The translations under genes and the position numbers were made by a program. This document shows, piece after piece, positions 1 through 8,039 of a stretch of 64,000 nt of DNA (within the stretch, counting starts at the first letter, position 1; every line of letters begins with the position of its first letter). Where the stretch lies: contig NZ_FQZB01000014.1 in NCBI RefSeq assembly GCF_900141845.1, positions 1-64,000 of the forward strand, in the 5' to 3' direction. Source of the DNA: Clostridium cavendishii DSM 21758 (GTDB lineage Bacteria > Bacillota > Clostridia > Clostridiales > Clostridiaceae). Below the pieces are notes generated by a model. It made no database searches. It saw only the letters and a list, made by a program, of their open reading frames with translations, and was not told where the DNA came from.

Positions 1-904
1 AAGCAACCCTGCCTGTTATTGCATTTGCATCAAAAGAAGGAGCTACCCAACTTTCTTTTGTAGAATAGGTATCATTGTTATTTATTAATGTCCATGCACT
101 AGTTTTAGCATTACCATAGTCATAAAACATAACGATTTCAGCTTTTTTATTTCCATCATAGTCACCAGAAACTACTTTGTTTTTTACCCTTGAACCATCA
201 CAACTATTACTTTCCCAAGCTAGTCTACCAGTAAATTTATTTGATGAGGCTTGCTTAAATTCAAACATGCCAGTATGATTATTACCATAATCATAAATTA
301 AAGAAATCTCATCTTTACCATCCCCATTAAAATCACCAGCTGTAACACCTACTATGCAACTTCCTGAGAAAGTAGGTGATTGCCAAACTTCACTACCAGA
401 AAATTGACCATTACTATCTAGCTTAAACAAAAATAATGCAGTTTTTAAATTTCCATAATCATAAAAAGTTGCAATTTCATCTTTACCATCTCCATCAAAA
501 TCACCAGCTACTACTTTATATTGTATAGCTGAAGCTGCAAAAGAAGGCGCATCCCAAGCAGTTTTAGAAGTCATATTACCAGAACCATCTGGCATAAAAA
601 GATGAATAGCTGTATGAGCATTACTATAATCATAAAAAGCTGCAATTTCATCCTTGCCATCTCCATTAAAGTCACCAGCAACTGTTCTACCTTCAATATT
701 TTTAGGTAAATAACTAGACGTAGTGCGTGCCCAAAGATTTTGGCTTGTACCATTAAAGTTATTTACATTCCATGAGTGAAGCGTAACATTATTATCTCCA
801 CCTGCATAATAAGCTTTTGCTTCTACAGGGTTAGTAAGAAATACTGAGCTAATAAAAACAACTCCTACTGTAAAAAATAATGATTTTAATTTTTTTATTT
901 TCAT
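1..904 (-). CDS. Secreted FG-GAP/VCBS-repeat protein (3' end outside window)
   Basis: An open frame runs from ATG at 904 to the window edge with no stop, so the C-terminus is missing. The start follows a GGAGG at 910-914 on the minus strand. About 30 N-terminal residues form a signal peptide (basic start, hydrophobic core, Ala-rich end VEAKA). The rest is a ladder of roughly 60-residue repeats, each with a calcium-loop-like GDFNGDGKDEI followed by FYDYGN and an aromatic strand; four are visible and the fourth has a degenerate loop (GDYDGNKKAEI). The pattern is that of FG-GAP/VCBS beta-propeller blades in extracellular proteins, often adhesive or carbohydrate-associated. No catalytic domain is visible in this part. 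A decayed fragment of a similar gene lies at about 46620-46720. Confidence 0.85.
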   Translation of the reverse strand, partial: MKIKKLKSLFFTVGVVFISSVFLTNPVEAKAYYAGGDNNVTLHSWNVNNFNGTSQNLWARTTSSYLPKNIEGRTVAGDFNGDGKDEIAAFYDYSNAHTAIHLFMPDGSGNMTSKTAWDAPSFAASAIQYKVVAGDFDGDGKDEIATFYDYGNLKTALFLFKLDSNGQFSGSEVWQSPTFSGSCIVGVTAGDFNGDGKDEISLIYDYGNNHTGMFEFKQASSNKFTGRLAWESNSCDGSRVKNKVVSGDYDGNKKAEIVMFYDYGNAKTSAWTLINNNDTYSTKESWVAPSFDANAITGRVA

Positions 905-930
905 AAATGCCTCCATTTAAAATAAATTAA

Positions 931-946
931 ATGTAATATATTACAT
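931..946. promoter_or_regulatory. Palindromic operator candidate upstream of the FG-GAP gene
   Basis: A perfect 16-bp palindrome, ATGTAATATATTACAT, lies 27-42 bp upstream of the ATG at 904. Its 14-bp core recurs upstream of the secreted glycosidase-like gene (7904-7917). The remainder of the 905-1180 gap is AT-rich and holds nothing else I can support. That the palindrome binds a regulator is inference. Confidence 0.4.
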
Positions 947-1180
947 ATATACTTCTTCTATAAAAATACATTTATTCCTTTTATTTTTATTTCTTTCACA
1001 TTTTGTTAACATTATTTACAATATATGTAAGCGATGTTTTTATAAATATTCACAATCCCATATTTCATCTTTTAAAATATTCCTTTTATCTACAGTCTAT
1101 ATAATATTAAAATATATTAGTCTTAAAATAAATTTTAAAATTATATATATATTAACAACAAAAAATACCTTAGAAACTAA

Positions 1181-1220
1181 AAAAGGAGTTATCGTTAAAA
1201 ATTATACGACAACTCCTTCT
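1181..1220 (-). terminator. Rho-independent terminator of the rubrerythrin gene
   Basis: A 12-bp stem (1183-1194 with 1207-1218, one mismatch) with a 12-nt loop lies 13 bp past the rubrerythrin stop. On the minus strand it is followed by a run of T. Confidence 0.75.
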
Positions 1221-1232
1221 TTCAACTTTATA

Positions 1233-1778
1233 TTATTTTCCAAAGTATCTGTTTAATAAACCTTTAAATGCCATTCCATGTCTAGCTTCATCTTTACACA
1301 TTTCATGAACTGTATCGTGAACTGCATCTAAGTTTAATTGTTTAGCTAATGTAGCTAAATCTTTCTTTCCTTGACAAGCACCGTGTTCTGCATCAACTCT
1401 CATTTGAAGATTTGTCTTAGTATCAGCTACTACAACTTCTCCTAATAATTCAGCAAATTTTGAAGCATGTTCTGCTTCTTCAAAAGCTATTCTCTTGTAA
1501 GCTTCAGCAACTTCTGGATATCCTTCTCTATCAGCTTGTCTTGACATAGCTAAGTACATACCAACTTCTGTACATTCTCCCATAAAGTTAGCTCTTAATC
1601 CTTCTACTACTCTTGGATCTACATCTTTAGCAATACCTATTTTGTGCTCATCAGCCCAAGCCATTTCACCAGCTTGTTCAACAAATTTATCTGCTCCTAC
1701 TTTACATACTGGACATTTTTCTGGAGCTGCTTCTCCTTCATAAACATAACCACACACTGTACATACAAATTTTTTCAT
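1233..1778 (-). CDS. Reverse rubrerythrin (rubredoxin-first, diiron peroxidase)
   Basis: This 181-residue protein has an N-terminal rubredoxin site (Cys6-x2-Cys9 and Cys22-x2-Cys25) followed by a ferritin-like four-helix diiron domain. Metal ligands are visible as GECTE, EEAEH, DAEHG and DEARH. The domain order is opposite to classical rubrerythrin and matches the reverse rubrerythrins of clostridia, which reduce hydrogen peroxide (and, with partner redox proteins, oxygen) using NADH-derived electrons. It is cytosolic and contributes to oxidative-stress defence. It is monocistronic, with its own promoter (1836-1864), a possible PerR site and a terminator. The start follows a GGAGGG about seven bases upstream of the ATG. 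Confidence 0.93.
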   Translation of the reverse strand: MKKFVCTVCGYVYEGEAAPEKCPVCKVGADKFVEQAGEMAWADEHKIGIAKDVDPRVVEGLRANFMGECTEVGMYLAMSRQADREGYPEVAEAYKRIAFEEAEHASKFAELLGEVVVADTKTNLQMRVDAEHGACQGKKDLATLAKQLNLDAVHDTVHEMCKDEARHGMAFKGLLNRYFGK

Positions 1779-1835
1779 ATTAAAACCCTCCTATAATTTG
1801 AACTTTTATTTAAATATTATTTATCATCTAAGATT

Positions 1836-1864
1836 ATTATATAATAATTATTATTACTTGTAAA
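1836..1864 (-). promoter_or_regulatory. Sigma-A type promoter with PerR-box-like site for rubrerythrin
   Basis: On the minus strand a -35 TTTACA (1859-1864), 17-bp spacer and -10 TATAAT (1836-1841) are seen. The 15 bp at 1839-1853 match the PerR consensus TTATAATNATTATAA at all but two defined positions and overlap the spacer and -10. PerR control of reverse rubrerythrin is known in C. acetobutylicum. The AT-rich background weakens the match. Confidence 0.55.
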
Positions 1865-2082
1865 CCCCTAAATCATAATTTTTACTAAATTTTTTCATTT
1901 AACTTTTTATAAATATTATAAAGCCATAAATAATATTATCACTCTCAATCTAACTCTATCATATTTTACCACAAAAACACCACCATTTTTGTGTCTTTTT
2001 CAAATATATAAAATATTTGTATTCGTTAATGAATAATTAAAAACAAAGATATACCTTCTCTATAAAAAACCCTTATATATCA

Positions 2083-2119
2083 AAAAAAGAGCTTAAACTT
2101 GAACTCAAGCAAAAACTCC
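2083..2119 (-). terminator. Terminator of the YccF-type gene
   Basis: An imperfect hairpin with inner stem CTTGA/TCAAG and outer GAG/CTC pairs lies just beyond the stop at 2137. On the minus strand it is followed by seven T. Confidence 0.6.
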
Positions 2120-2136
2120 CTTTTAAATTCAAAACT

Positions 2137-2499
2137 CTATACAATCTCTTTTCCAAATGGCATTAAAGATAGTTCTGCAATCTTTACACATTGAATTGCA
2201 AATGGTATTCCAATTATTGTTACAGCAAAAAGTAATGCTGTTATTAAATTTGCTACAGCCATAGCTAAACCACCAAAAACTATCCAAAGTATATTTAAAA
2301 ATAAACTGCAAGCTCCGCTATCTACAGTCCTAACCTCTTTACCAAAAGGTGCAAGTTGCAATCTTGCCATTTTAAAACATTGAAGGCCTACTGGAATACC
2401 AACTATAGTTAGGCACCACAATAGACCAATAAAGAACCAACCTATCGATTGAACAATTCCTCCAAATATCATCCAAATTAAATTTCCTAAACATCCCAT
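2137..2499 (-). CDS. YccF-domain inner membrane protein
   Basis: This 120-residue protein holds two copies of a YccF-type repeat. Each has a glycine/tryptophan-rich hydrophobic helix, a second membrane segment with TIVGIP or TIIGIP, then a short amphipathic stretch ending in PFGKEV/PFGKEI. Four membrane helices are expected. YccF-domain proteins occur across bacteria as small membrane proteins of unknown function. The start follows AGGAGATAAAATT. It stands 109 bp downstream of the FUSC-type transporter gene on the same strand, but a hairpin lies between them, so cotranscription is uncertain. Confidence 0.85.
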   Translation of the reverse strand: MGCLGNLIWMIFGGIVQSIGWFFIGLLWCLTIVGIPVGLQCFKMARLQLAPFGKEVRTVDSGACSLFLNILWIVFGGLAMAVANLITALLFAVTIIGIPFAIQCVKIAELSLMPFGKEIV

Positions 2500-2513
2500 A
2501 ATTTTATCTCCTA

Positions 2514-2554
2514 AAAAATATTATTTTACTATTATATAATAAAATAATATTTTT
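2514..2554 (-). terminator. AT-rich hairpin between the FUSC-type and YccF genes
   Basis: A 15-bp perfect inverted repeat (2514-2528 with 2540-2554) lies 55 bp past the FUSC stop and ends in T on the minus strand, right before the YccF ribosome binding site. It could end or attenuate transcription. It is made only of A and T, so stability is modest. Confidence 0.45.
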
Positions 2555-2608
2555 GCCACTCCCTATTTAAAAGTAGTTAATTATAAAAAATATTCTTTGT
2601 AATTTAAT

Positions 2609-4576
2609 TTATACTACTTTAAAGCTATCCTCTAAATATTTAGTGGCTATAAAAATATTTGATAATCCTATCATAAACAGTTTATCTTCTATACTTTGAG
2701 CTTTTAAAAACATACCACTAATGTCAGTATTTATATTTTCTCTTATTTCTTTAGTATCTTTATGCTTTTCTATATAAAAAAACAGTTTTGAAAAATCATT
2801 TCTAATAAATTGAAAATCTTCATTTTCTAAAATTAAATTATCTTTTTTTGTGCTTATTATATTATTCAAACAACCTTGAATAAATCCAACATTATAAAAA
2901 ACTAAATCATCTACCATATTATTTTGTATTTTAGCATTATAAAAATATATTCTGCTACTATTTAAATTTATCTTAAATAATATCTCTCTTATTTTTTCTT
3001 CATCTATAATTCCTTTTATCGAAGCTATTACAGCATCAAAAAGTTCAATATTTAAATCTATTAATTCTGCTTTATAAAATTCTATTACATTTATTATTCT
3101 ATATGGAAGTATAAATTTATTTGCTAAAATAACCATTATAACGCCTAATGCAACATATAAAAACCTATATATAATTGGTTCATATATTCCCATAGTAAAG
3201 GATGCCATTAATACTGATCCTATAGTATAAAATATAACTGCCCTATCATATCTTAAAAATCCAAATCCAATAAATATTGATAATATAGCTATAACTATTC
3301 TTATATCATTCCCCTTAAATATTTCTAATAAAATACTTAATATTATTAGTCCTAATATTGTTCCTTTCACTCTTTCAAAGCTTTTGCTTAATGTATCTTC
3401 AAAAAAAGGTTTCATTATAACTAAAACAGTAATTGGAAGCCATAAAGTTTTAGGTGCCTTATAATAGCTTACTAAAAATATACTAAAAGATAGTATAAGA
3501 CTCATTCTTAAGGCAAATCTAAAATTTAATGACTTTAAATTAAAATTCTCCTTAATATTAGTAAAGAATATATTTTTATTTACCTTTATACCTTGCTTAA
3601 AACCTTGTCTTTCTGCTTTATCTAAACTTATATATTGATTTATATGAATACTACTAAGTTTTAAAAGGTTTAAAACTTGATGTATATGATAATATTCAAC
3701 GGATGTATCTTTATATTTCTCACAAAAATCTACTAGCTTTTTTTCAAAAATTTCACTTCCTATTTCTTTATTTAAATATAAGTCAATGTCACTAAAAATA
3801 ACTTTAAAATTTATTAAAAAGTCTTTTAAATAATTATCAATATTTATATTTTGAAATTTATTCAAATCATTTAATATCTCATTAAACCCTTCTATAATAA
3901 CTGAAATGCCAAAATATATTCGTCCTAAATTTGTACTTAAATTATTCTTATATCTATATGAATAAATCTTCAAACTTAGATTTTTTACAGACTTTATATT
4001 TTTCTTATAAATTTCCTCGTTATAAGTTCCTTTTATAATATTTTCTATCTGATCTTCTAACAACCTAATTTCATCTTTTATTCCTTTGTTTATAGCTTTA
4101 CTAAATGAATTTTTAAATATTATAACTTGAATTAAACTAACATACATTGTACCTATGAGAACTAAAATCAATGTGCTTTTAAGATCATTTATACCTATTG
4201 GAAGTAACTCTAAATAAGCAATATAGTATATTATAGGTAAATATAAGGACATTTCATAAATTGACACAAAAATAAATACTACAAAAAATATCATAATCAA
4301 ATTAATCATAATTCCTATAAAACTATCTAATTTAGCTAAGCTCGCTAACATGGTTACAAGTGTTCCAATAATCAAAACACTAAGAAACTTTCTAAATGGT
4401 TTTATACTAAAATTCCTACTTCCAAGCATTAAACTTCCCATAAAAAATGGTATGGCAAGCATTAAACTATTTTTCCCACCTATTAAACCAAAAATAATTA
4501 TAATAGGAGCACCAATCATAAGCTGCTTTATAAATACCTCTGAATCAAAACCAACCTTTTTTAAAATATCATTCAA
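2609..4576 (-). CDS. FUSC / aromatic-acid-exporter family membrane protein
   Basis: This 655-residue protein has two blocks of membrane helices (about residues 20-150 and 350-480), each followed by a soluble, helical, charged region. That layout is typical of FUSC-type (fusaric acid resistance/YccS-like) proteins, many of which are putative exporters of aromatic compounds. The second block contains the family-like stretch LWLPITVLVIMKPFFEDTLSKSFERVKGT (residues near 380; shown here as separate landmarks LWLPIT, VLVIMKP and SFERVKGT). Translation probably begins at TTG (4576), ten bases after AGGAGG. The substrate cannot be told from sequence. The neighbour downstream is a small YccF membrane protein. 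Confidence 0.8.
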   Translation of the reverse strand: MNDILKKVGFDSEVFIKQLMIGAPIIIIFGLIGGKNSLMLAIPFFMGSLMLGSRNFSIKPFRKFLSVLIIGTLVTMLASLAKLDSFIGIMINLIMIFFVVFIFVSIYEMSLYLPIIYYIAYLELLPIGINDLKSTLILVLIGTMYVSLIQVIIFKNSFSKAINKGIKDEIRLLEDQIENIIKGTYNEEIYKKNIKSVKNLSLKIYSYRYKNNLSTNLGRIYFGISVIIEGFNEILNDLNKFQNINIDNYLKDFLINFKVIFSDIDLYLNKEIGSEIFEKKLVDFCEKYKDTSVEYYHIHQVLNLLKLSSIHINQYISLDKAERQGFKQGIKVNKNIFFTNIKENFNLKSLNFRFALRMSLILSFSIFLVSYYKAPKTLWLPITVLVIMKPFFEDTLSKSFERVKGTILGLIILSILLEIFKGNDIRIVIAILSIFIGFGFLRYDRAVIFYTIGSVLMASFTMGIYEPIIYRFLYVALGVIMVILANKFILPYRIINVIEFYKAELIDLNIELFDAVIASIKGIIDEEKIREILFKINLNSSRIYFYNAKIQNNMVDDLVFYNVGFIQGCLNNIISTKKDNLILENEDFQFIRNDFSKLFFYIEKHKDTKEIRENINTDISGMFLKAQSIEDKLFMIGLSNIFIATKYLEDSFKVV

Positions 4577-4844
4577 TCTCTAATTTCCTCCTATGTAAAT
4601 AGCTTTCTATTATATTTTGAATATTATCTTTATTATATTTATCTATAACTATTTTTTTCAAATATCCACTTTTTTATTTAAGTCATACGAAAAAACATAG
4701 TTTTGAAAAAACTTAAAATATATCTTAAATAATCTAAAAATATAAGTACTTTCGTTAGCCATTATCTTATAAAGCTTAAAAATGAATTTAAATATAATTT
4801 TGTTATATGTTTAAACCCATTTTCAAATAAATTTACTAATTTGG
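4577..4844. other. Divergent intergenic region without a gene
   Basis: About 270 bp of AT-rich sequence between the divergent FUSC-type gene and the leuS leader. It must carry the FUSC promoter, but I cannot place it with confidence. No reading frame or strong hairpin is seen. Confidence 0.5.
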
Positions 4845-4874
4845 TTGACTTAATTTGAACAAATGCTATATAAT
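4845..4874 (+). promoter_or_regulatory. Sigma-A type promoter of the leuS leader
   Basis: TTGACT at 4845-4850, an 18-bp spacer and a perfect TATAAT at 4869-4874. It stands about 45 bp before the first conserved T-box leader element. Confidence 0.7.
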
Positions 4875-4919
4875 TGAATATAATAATTATTACAAATTAT
4901 TTAAAATATTAATATTGGT

Positions 4920-5155
4920 TTAGCTATGATTGGGAGTAGTAATATTTTTTCCTACCTTTAGAGAGCTATGGTTTGGTGTGACATAGTGGTATGAGAATAT
5001 GAACTTGCCTATGAGCTTATGTGTTAAAAGCACATACGGTTTTTACCGTTATTTATTTAAAGTGAGAAGTAGACTTTTAGTCTCTTCTAATAAGAGTGGT
5101 ACCGCGAAACTATCCCCTTCGTCTCTTAATTGAGATTAAGGGGTTTTTTATTTTC
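4920..5155 (+). promoter_or_regulatory. T-box leader (leucine tRNA sensing) of leuS
   Basis: The leader shows the ordered T-box elements. There is a GGGAGTAGTAA stem I start (about 4931), an AGAGAGCTATGGTTTGGTG distal stem I block (about 4961), a specifier loop with GAA followed by CTT at 5004-5006, and the T-box sequence GAGTGGTACCGCGA (5092-5105) that pairs with uncharged tRNA. It ends in an intrinsic terminator (stem CCCCTT/AAGGGG with T-run, about 5114-5152). CTT is a leucine codon, in agreement with the gene downstream. Uncharged tRNA-Leu is expected to stabilise the antiterminator and turn leuS on. Confidence 0.93.
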
Positions 5156-5259
5156 TTTTAAATCAAGGCATACTAAAAAACAATAAATCATTTAACTAAT
5201 ACCTTTGATTTATTATTTTCTTTCATATGCCTAAATACTATCTAAGAGGAGGAATATAT

Positions 5260-7710
5260 ATGGGTAATTATGGAACTGTCATAGATAAGAAATGGCAAAA
5301 AAAATGGGAAGAAACTAACCTTTATAAATTTGATGAAAATAAGGCTGGAGAAAAATTATATGTATTAGAAATGTTCTCCTATCCATCAGGTAGTCAGCTT
5401 CATGCAGGTCACTGGTTTAACTATGGCCCGGTAGACTCATGGGCTAGATATAAAAGAATGAGAGGTTATAATGTATTTCAACCAATGGGCTTTGATGCTT
5501 TTGGACTTCCAGCAGAAAATTTTGCGATAAAGACTGGAATACACCCTCAAGATTCTACTGTTAAAAATATAGCTACTATGGAAGAACAATTAAAGGCTAT
5601 GGGTGCCATGTTTAATTGGGATAATGAAGTTATAACTTGTAATCCTGATTATTATAAATGGACTCAATGGTTATTTTTAAAGCTTTATGAAAAAGGGTTA
5701 GCTTATAGAAAAAAAGCTCCAGTAAATTGGTGCCCATCATGTAATACAGTTTTAGCTAATGAACAAGTTCATGAAGGTGCTTGTGAAAGATGCTCAACTG
5801 CAGTTACTAAAAAGGATTTAACTCAATGGTTCTTAAAAATAACTGATTATGCTGATGAACTACTTGAAAAACTAGACACTTTAGATTGGCCTGAAAAAAC
5901 AGTTGCTATGCAAAAGCACTGGATAGGTAAATCAACTGGTGCTGAAGTTACTTTTAAAGTTAAAAATTCAGATATTAGCTTTGATGTATTTACTACAAGA
6001 GCTGACACTCTACATGGAGTTACTTACGTAGTTTTAGCTCCTGAAAATCCATTAGTAAAGGAATTAACTACTGCTGATAATAAAGAAGCTGTTGAAAACT
6101 ATAAAGAAGAAGCTAAAAAGCAATCCGATATAGAAAGACAGTCTATTTCAAGAGAAAAAACTGGTGTGTTTACTGGTAGTTATGCTATAAATCCTATAAA
6201 TGGTAAAGAAGTTCCAGTTTGGATAGGTGATTATGTTCTTTCAACATATGGAACTGGTGCTGTTATGGCCGTTCCAGCTCATGATGAAAGGGATTTTGCT
6301 TTTGCAACTAAGTTCAACCTTCCTATAGAAAGAGTTATTAAACCTAAGAAAGGTACTAATAATGAACTTCCATTCACTGAATATGGAGTTATTGTAAACT
6401 CAGGTGAATTTGATGGATTAACTACTGAAGAAGGAAAAATAAAAGTAGTTGAAAAACTAGCTACTCAAAACCTTGGTTCTCAAAAGGTTAACTTTAGACT
6501 AAGAGATTGGCTAGTATCGAGACAAAGATATTGGGGAGCCCCTATTCCAATGATTTATTGTGAAAAGTGTGGAACTGTTCCAGTACCTGAAAAAGATCTT
6601 CCAGTAATTCTACCATATAATGTTGAATTTGCACCAGATGGTAAATCACCACTTGCTAAATCTGAAGAGTTTACAAATACAACATGTCCTTGTTGTGGTG
6701 GAAAAGCTAAAAGAGAAGTTGATACTCTTGATACCTTTGTTTGTTCATCTTGGTACTACCTAAGATACCCAGACAACAAGAATACAGAAAAACCTTTTGA
6801 TACAGAATTAATAAACAAAATGCTTCCTGTTGATAAATATGTAGGCGGACCTGAGCATGCTTGTATGCATCTTCTATATGCTAGATTTATAACTAAAGCA
6901 CTAAGAGATATGGGATACCTAAACTTTGATGAGCCATTTACAAGCTTAACTCACCAAGGCTTAATACTTGGACCAGATGGTTTAAAAATGAGTAAATCAA
7001 AAGGGAATACTATATCACCAGATAAATATATTAACGAATACGGCTCTGACGTATTTAGAATGTATCTAATGTTTGGTTTTGCGTACACTGAAGGTGGAGC
7101 TTGGAGTGATGACGGAATAAAATCTGTTAATAGATTTGTTGAAAGAATTGAAAGAATTTTAGAAGCAGCTAGATTAGATATAAATAGCGGTGATAAAAAC
7201 AAAACTACTATAGATAAAGCTGAAAAAGAATTAAACTTCTGGAGACATAATACTATAAAGAGTGTAACTGATGACAATGAAAAAATGCAATTTAATACAG
7301 CTATAGCTAGAATGATGGAATTTATAAATGCACTTTCTAAATATACTCAAGAGGAAACTATGAATCTTAACTTCTTAAAAGAAGTTGTTCTTGACTATAT
7401 AAAACTTCTAGCACCATTTGCTCCTCACTTCTCTGAAGAACAATGGAGCTTACTAGGAAATGAAGATTCAGTATTTAACACTACTTGGCCTTCATTTGAT
7501 GAAAAAGCCCTAGTTAAAGATGAAGTTGAAATAGCTATTCAAATTAACGGGAAAATAAAGGCTAAAATAAATGTTGCTTCTGACCTTGATGAAGAAGGAA
7601 TAAAAGTAGCAGCATTAGAAGATGGCAATATTAAAGTGGCTATGGAAGGCAAAACTTTAGTTAAAATCATAGTTATTAAAGGTAGACTTGTAAATATAGT
7701 TGTTAAATAA
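5260..7710 (+). CDS. leuS: Leucyl-tRNA synthetase
   Basis: This class I aminoacyl-tRNA synthetase charges tRNA-Leu in the cytosol. The HIGH-type signature is HAGH in SYPSGSQLHAGHW, the KMSKS signature is LKMSKSKGN, and zinc-type CPSC...CERC cysteine pairs sit near residue 160. An editing domain (VFTTRADTLHGVTY, GTGAVMAVPAHDERD) is present, and the length of 816 residues is normal for bacterial LeuS. An upstream in-frame ATG (5227) would add 11 residues, but the AGGAGGAA at 5246-5253 points to 5260, which starts MGNYGTVIDKKWQ as in homologues. Expression is controlled by the T-box leader. Confidence 0.97.
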   Translation: MGNYGTVIDKKWQKKWEETNLYKFDENKAGEKLYVLEMFSYPSGSQLHAGHWFNYGPVDSWARYKRMRGYNVFQPMGFDAFGLPAENFAIKTGIHPQDSTVKNIATMEEQLKAMGAMFNWDNEVITCNPDYYKWTQWLFLKLYEKGLAYRKKAPVNWCPSCNTVLANEQVHEGACERCSTAVTKKDLTQWFLKITDYADELLEKLDTLDWPEKTVAMQKHWIGKSTGAEVTFKVKNSDISFDVFTTRADTLHGVTYVVLAPENPLVKELTTADNKEAVENYKEEAKKQSDIERQSISREKTGVFTGSYAINPINGKEVPVWIGDYVLSTYGTGAVMAVPAHDERDFAFATKFNLPIERVIKPKKGTNNELPFTEYGVIVNSGEFDGLTTEEGKIKVVEKLATQNLGSQKVNFRLRDWLVSRQRYWGAPIPMIYCEKCGTVPVPEKDLPVILPYNVEFAPDGKSPLAKSEEFTNTTCPCCGGKAKREVDTLDTFVCSSWYYLRYPDNKNTEKPFDTELINKMLPVDKYVGGPEHACMHLLYARFITKALRDMGYLNFDEPFTSLTHQGLILGPDGLKMSKSKGNTISPDKYINEYGSDVFRMYLMFGFAYTEGGAWSDDGIKSVNRFVERIERILEAARLDINSGDKNKTTIDKAEKELNFWRHNTIKSVTDDNEKMQFNTAIARMMEFINALSKYTQEETMNLNFLKEVVLDYIKLLAPFAPHFSEEQWSLLGNEDSVFNTTWPSFDEKALVKDEVEIAIQINGKIKAKINVASDLDEEGIKVAALEDGNIKVAMEGKTLVKIIVIKGRLVNIVVK

Positions 7711-7784
7711 AATATAAATAGAAAGATACTTTCGTATTAAACTGTATCCTTCAACAAAGACGTTTTTTTAAAGTAGATTGATTT

Positions 7785-7822
7785 AAAAGATGATTTCTGT
7801 GCTTAGCAGAAGTCATCTTTTT
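7785..7822 (+). terminator. Terminator after leuS
   Basis: A stem of about 14 bp (AAAAGATGATTTCTG with CAGAAGTCATCTTTT, one mismatch) with a short loop and a T-run. The rest of the 7711-8039 gap holds the palindrome at 7904-7917 and the promoter of the next gene. Confidence 0.75.
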
Positions 7823-7903
7823 TCTTTATATCTATTATAAAAATAACTTTTTCAACACCAAAATCAACCTTTTTACACAATTACTTATTTTTTTACTAAT
7901 TAC

Positions 7904-7917
7904 TGTAATATATTACA
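7904..7917. promoter_or_regulatory. Palindromic operator candidate upstream of the secreted glycosidase-like gene
   Basis: TGTAATATATTACA, a perfect 14-bp palindrome, is identical to the core of the palindrome at 931-946. It lies about 120 bp upstream of the start codon and about 75 bp upstream of a likely -10 (TATAAT near 8001, with TTGTAG 17 bp before it). An activator or repressor site is inference. Confidence 0.4.
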
Positions 7918-8039
7918 AAAAGACAAGCTATGAGAAGCTAAATGAATTTAAATTCCTTAAACCAACTTTTTTTGAAATTGTAGTTAGAATTTTCTGACAA
8001 TATAATTAAATTGAATATTTTAATAGGAGGTATCTTTTG

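Noticed and set aside
571..753. Short minus-strand frame in the FG-GAP gene region
   Set aside because: It is out of frame with the repeats, which read through the region without a stop.
2129..2311. Open frame inside the YccF-type gene in another frame
   Set aside because: It lies wholly within the better supported gene, has no ribosome site and gives a low-complexity Cys/Asn-rich product.
5227..5259. N-terminal extension of LeuS
   Set aside because: No ribosome site precedes 5227 and a strong one precedes ATG 5260.
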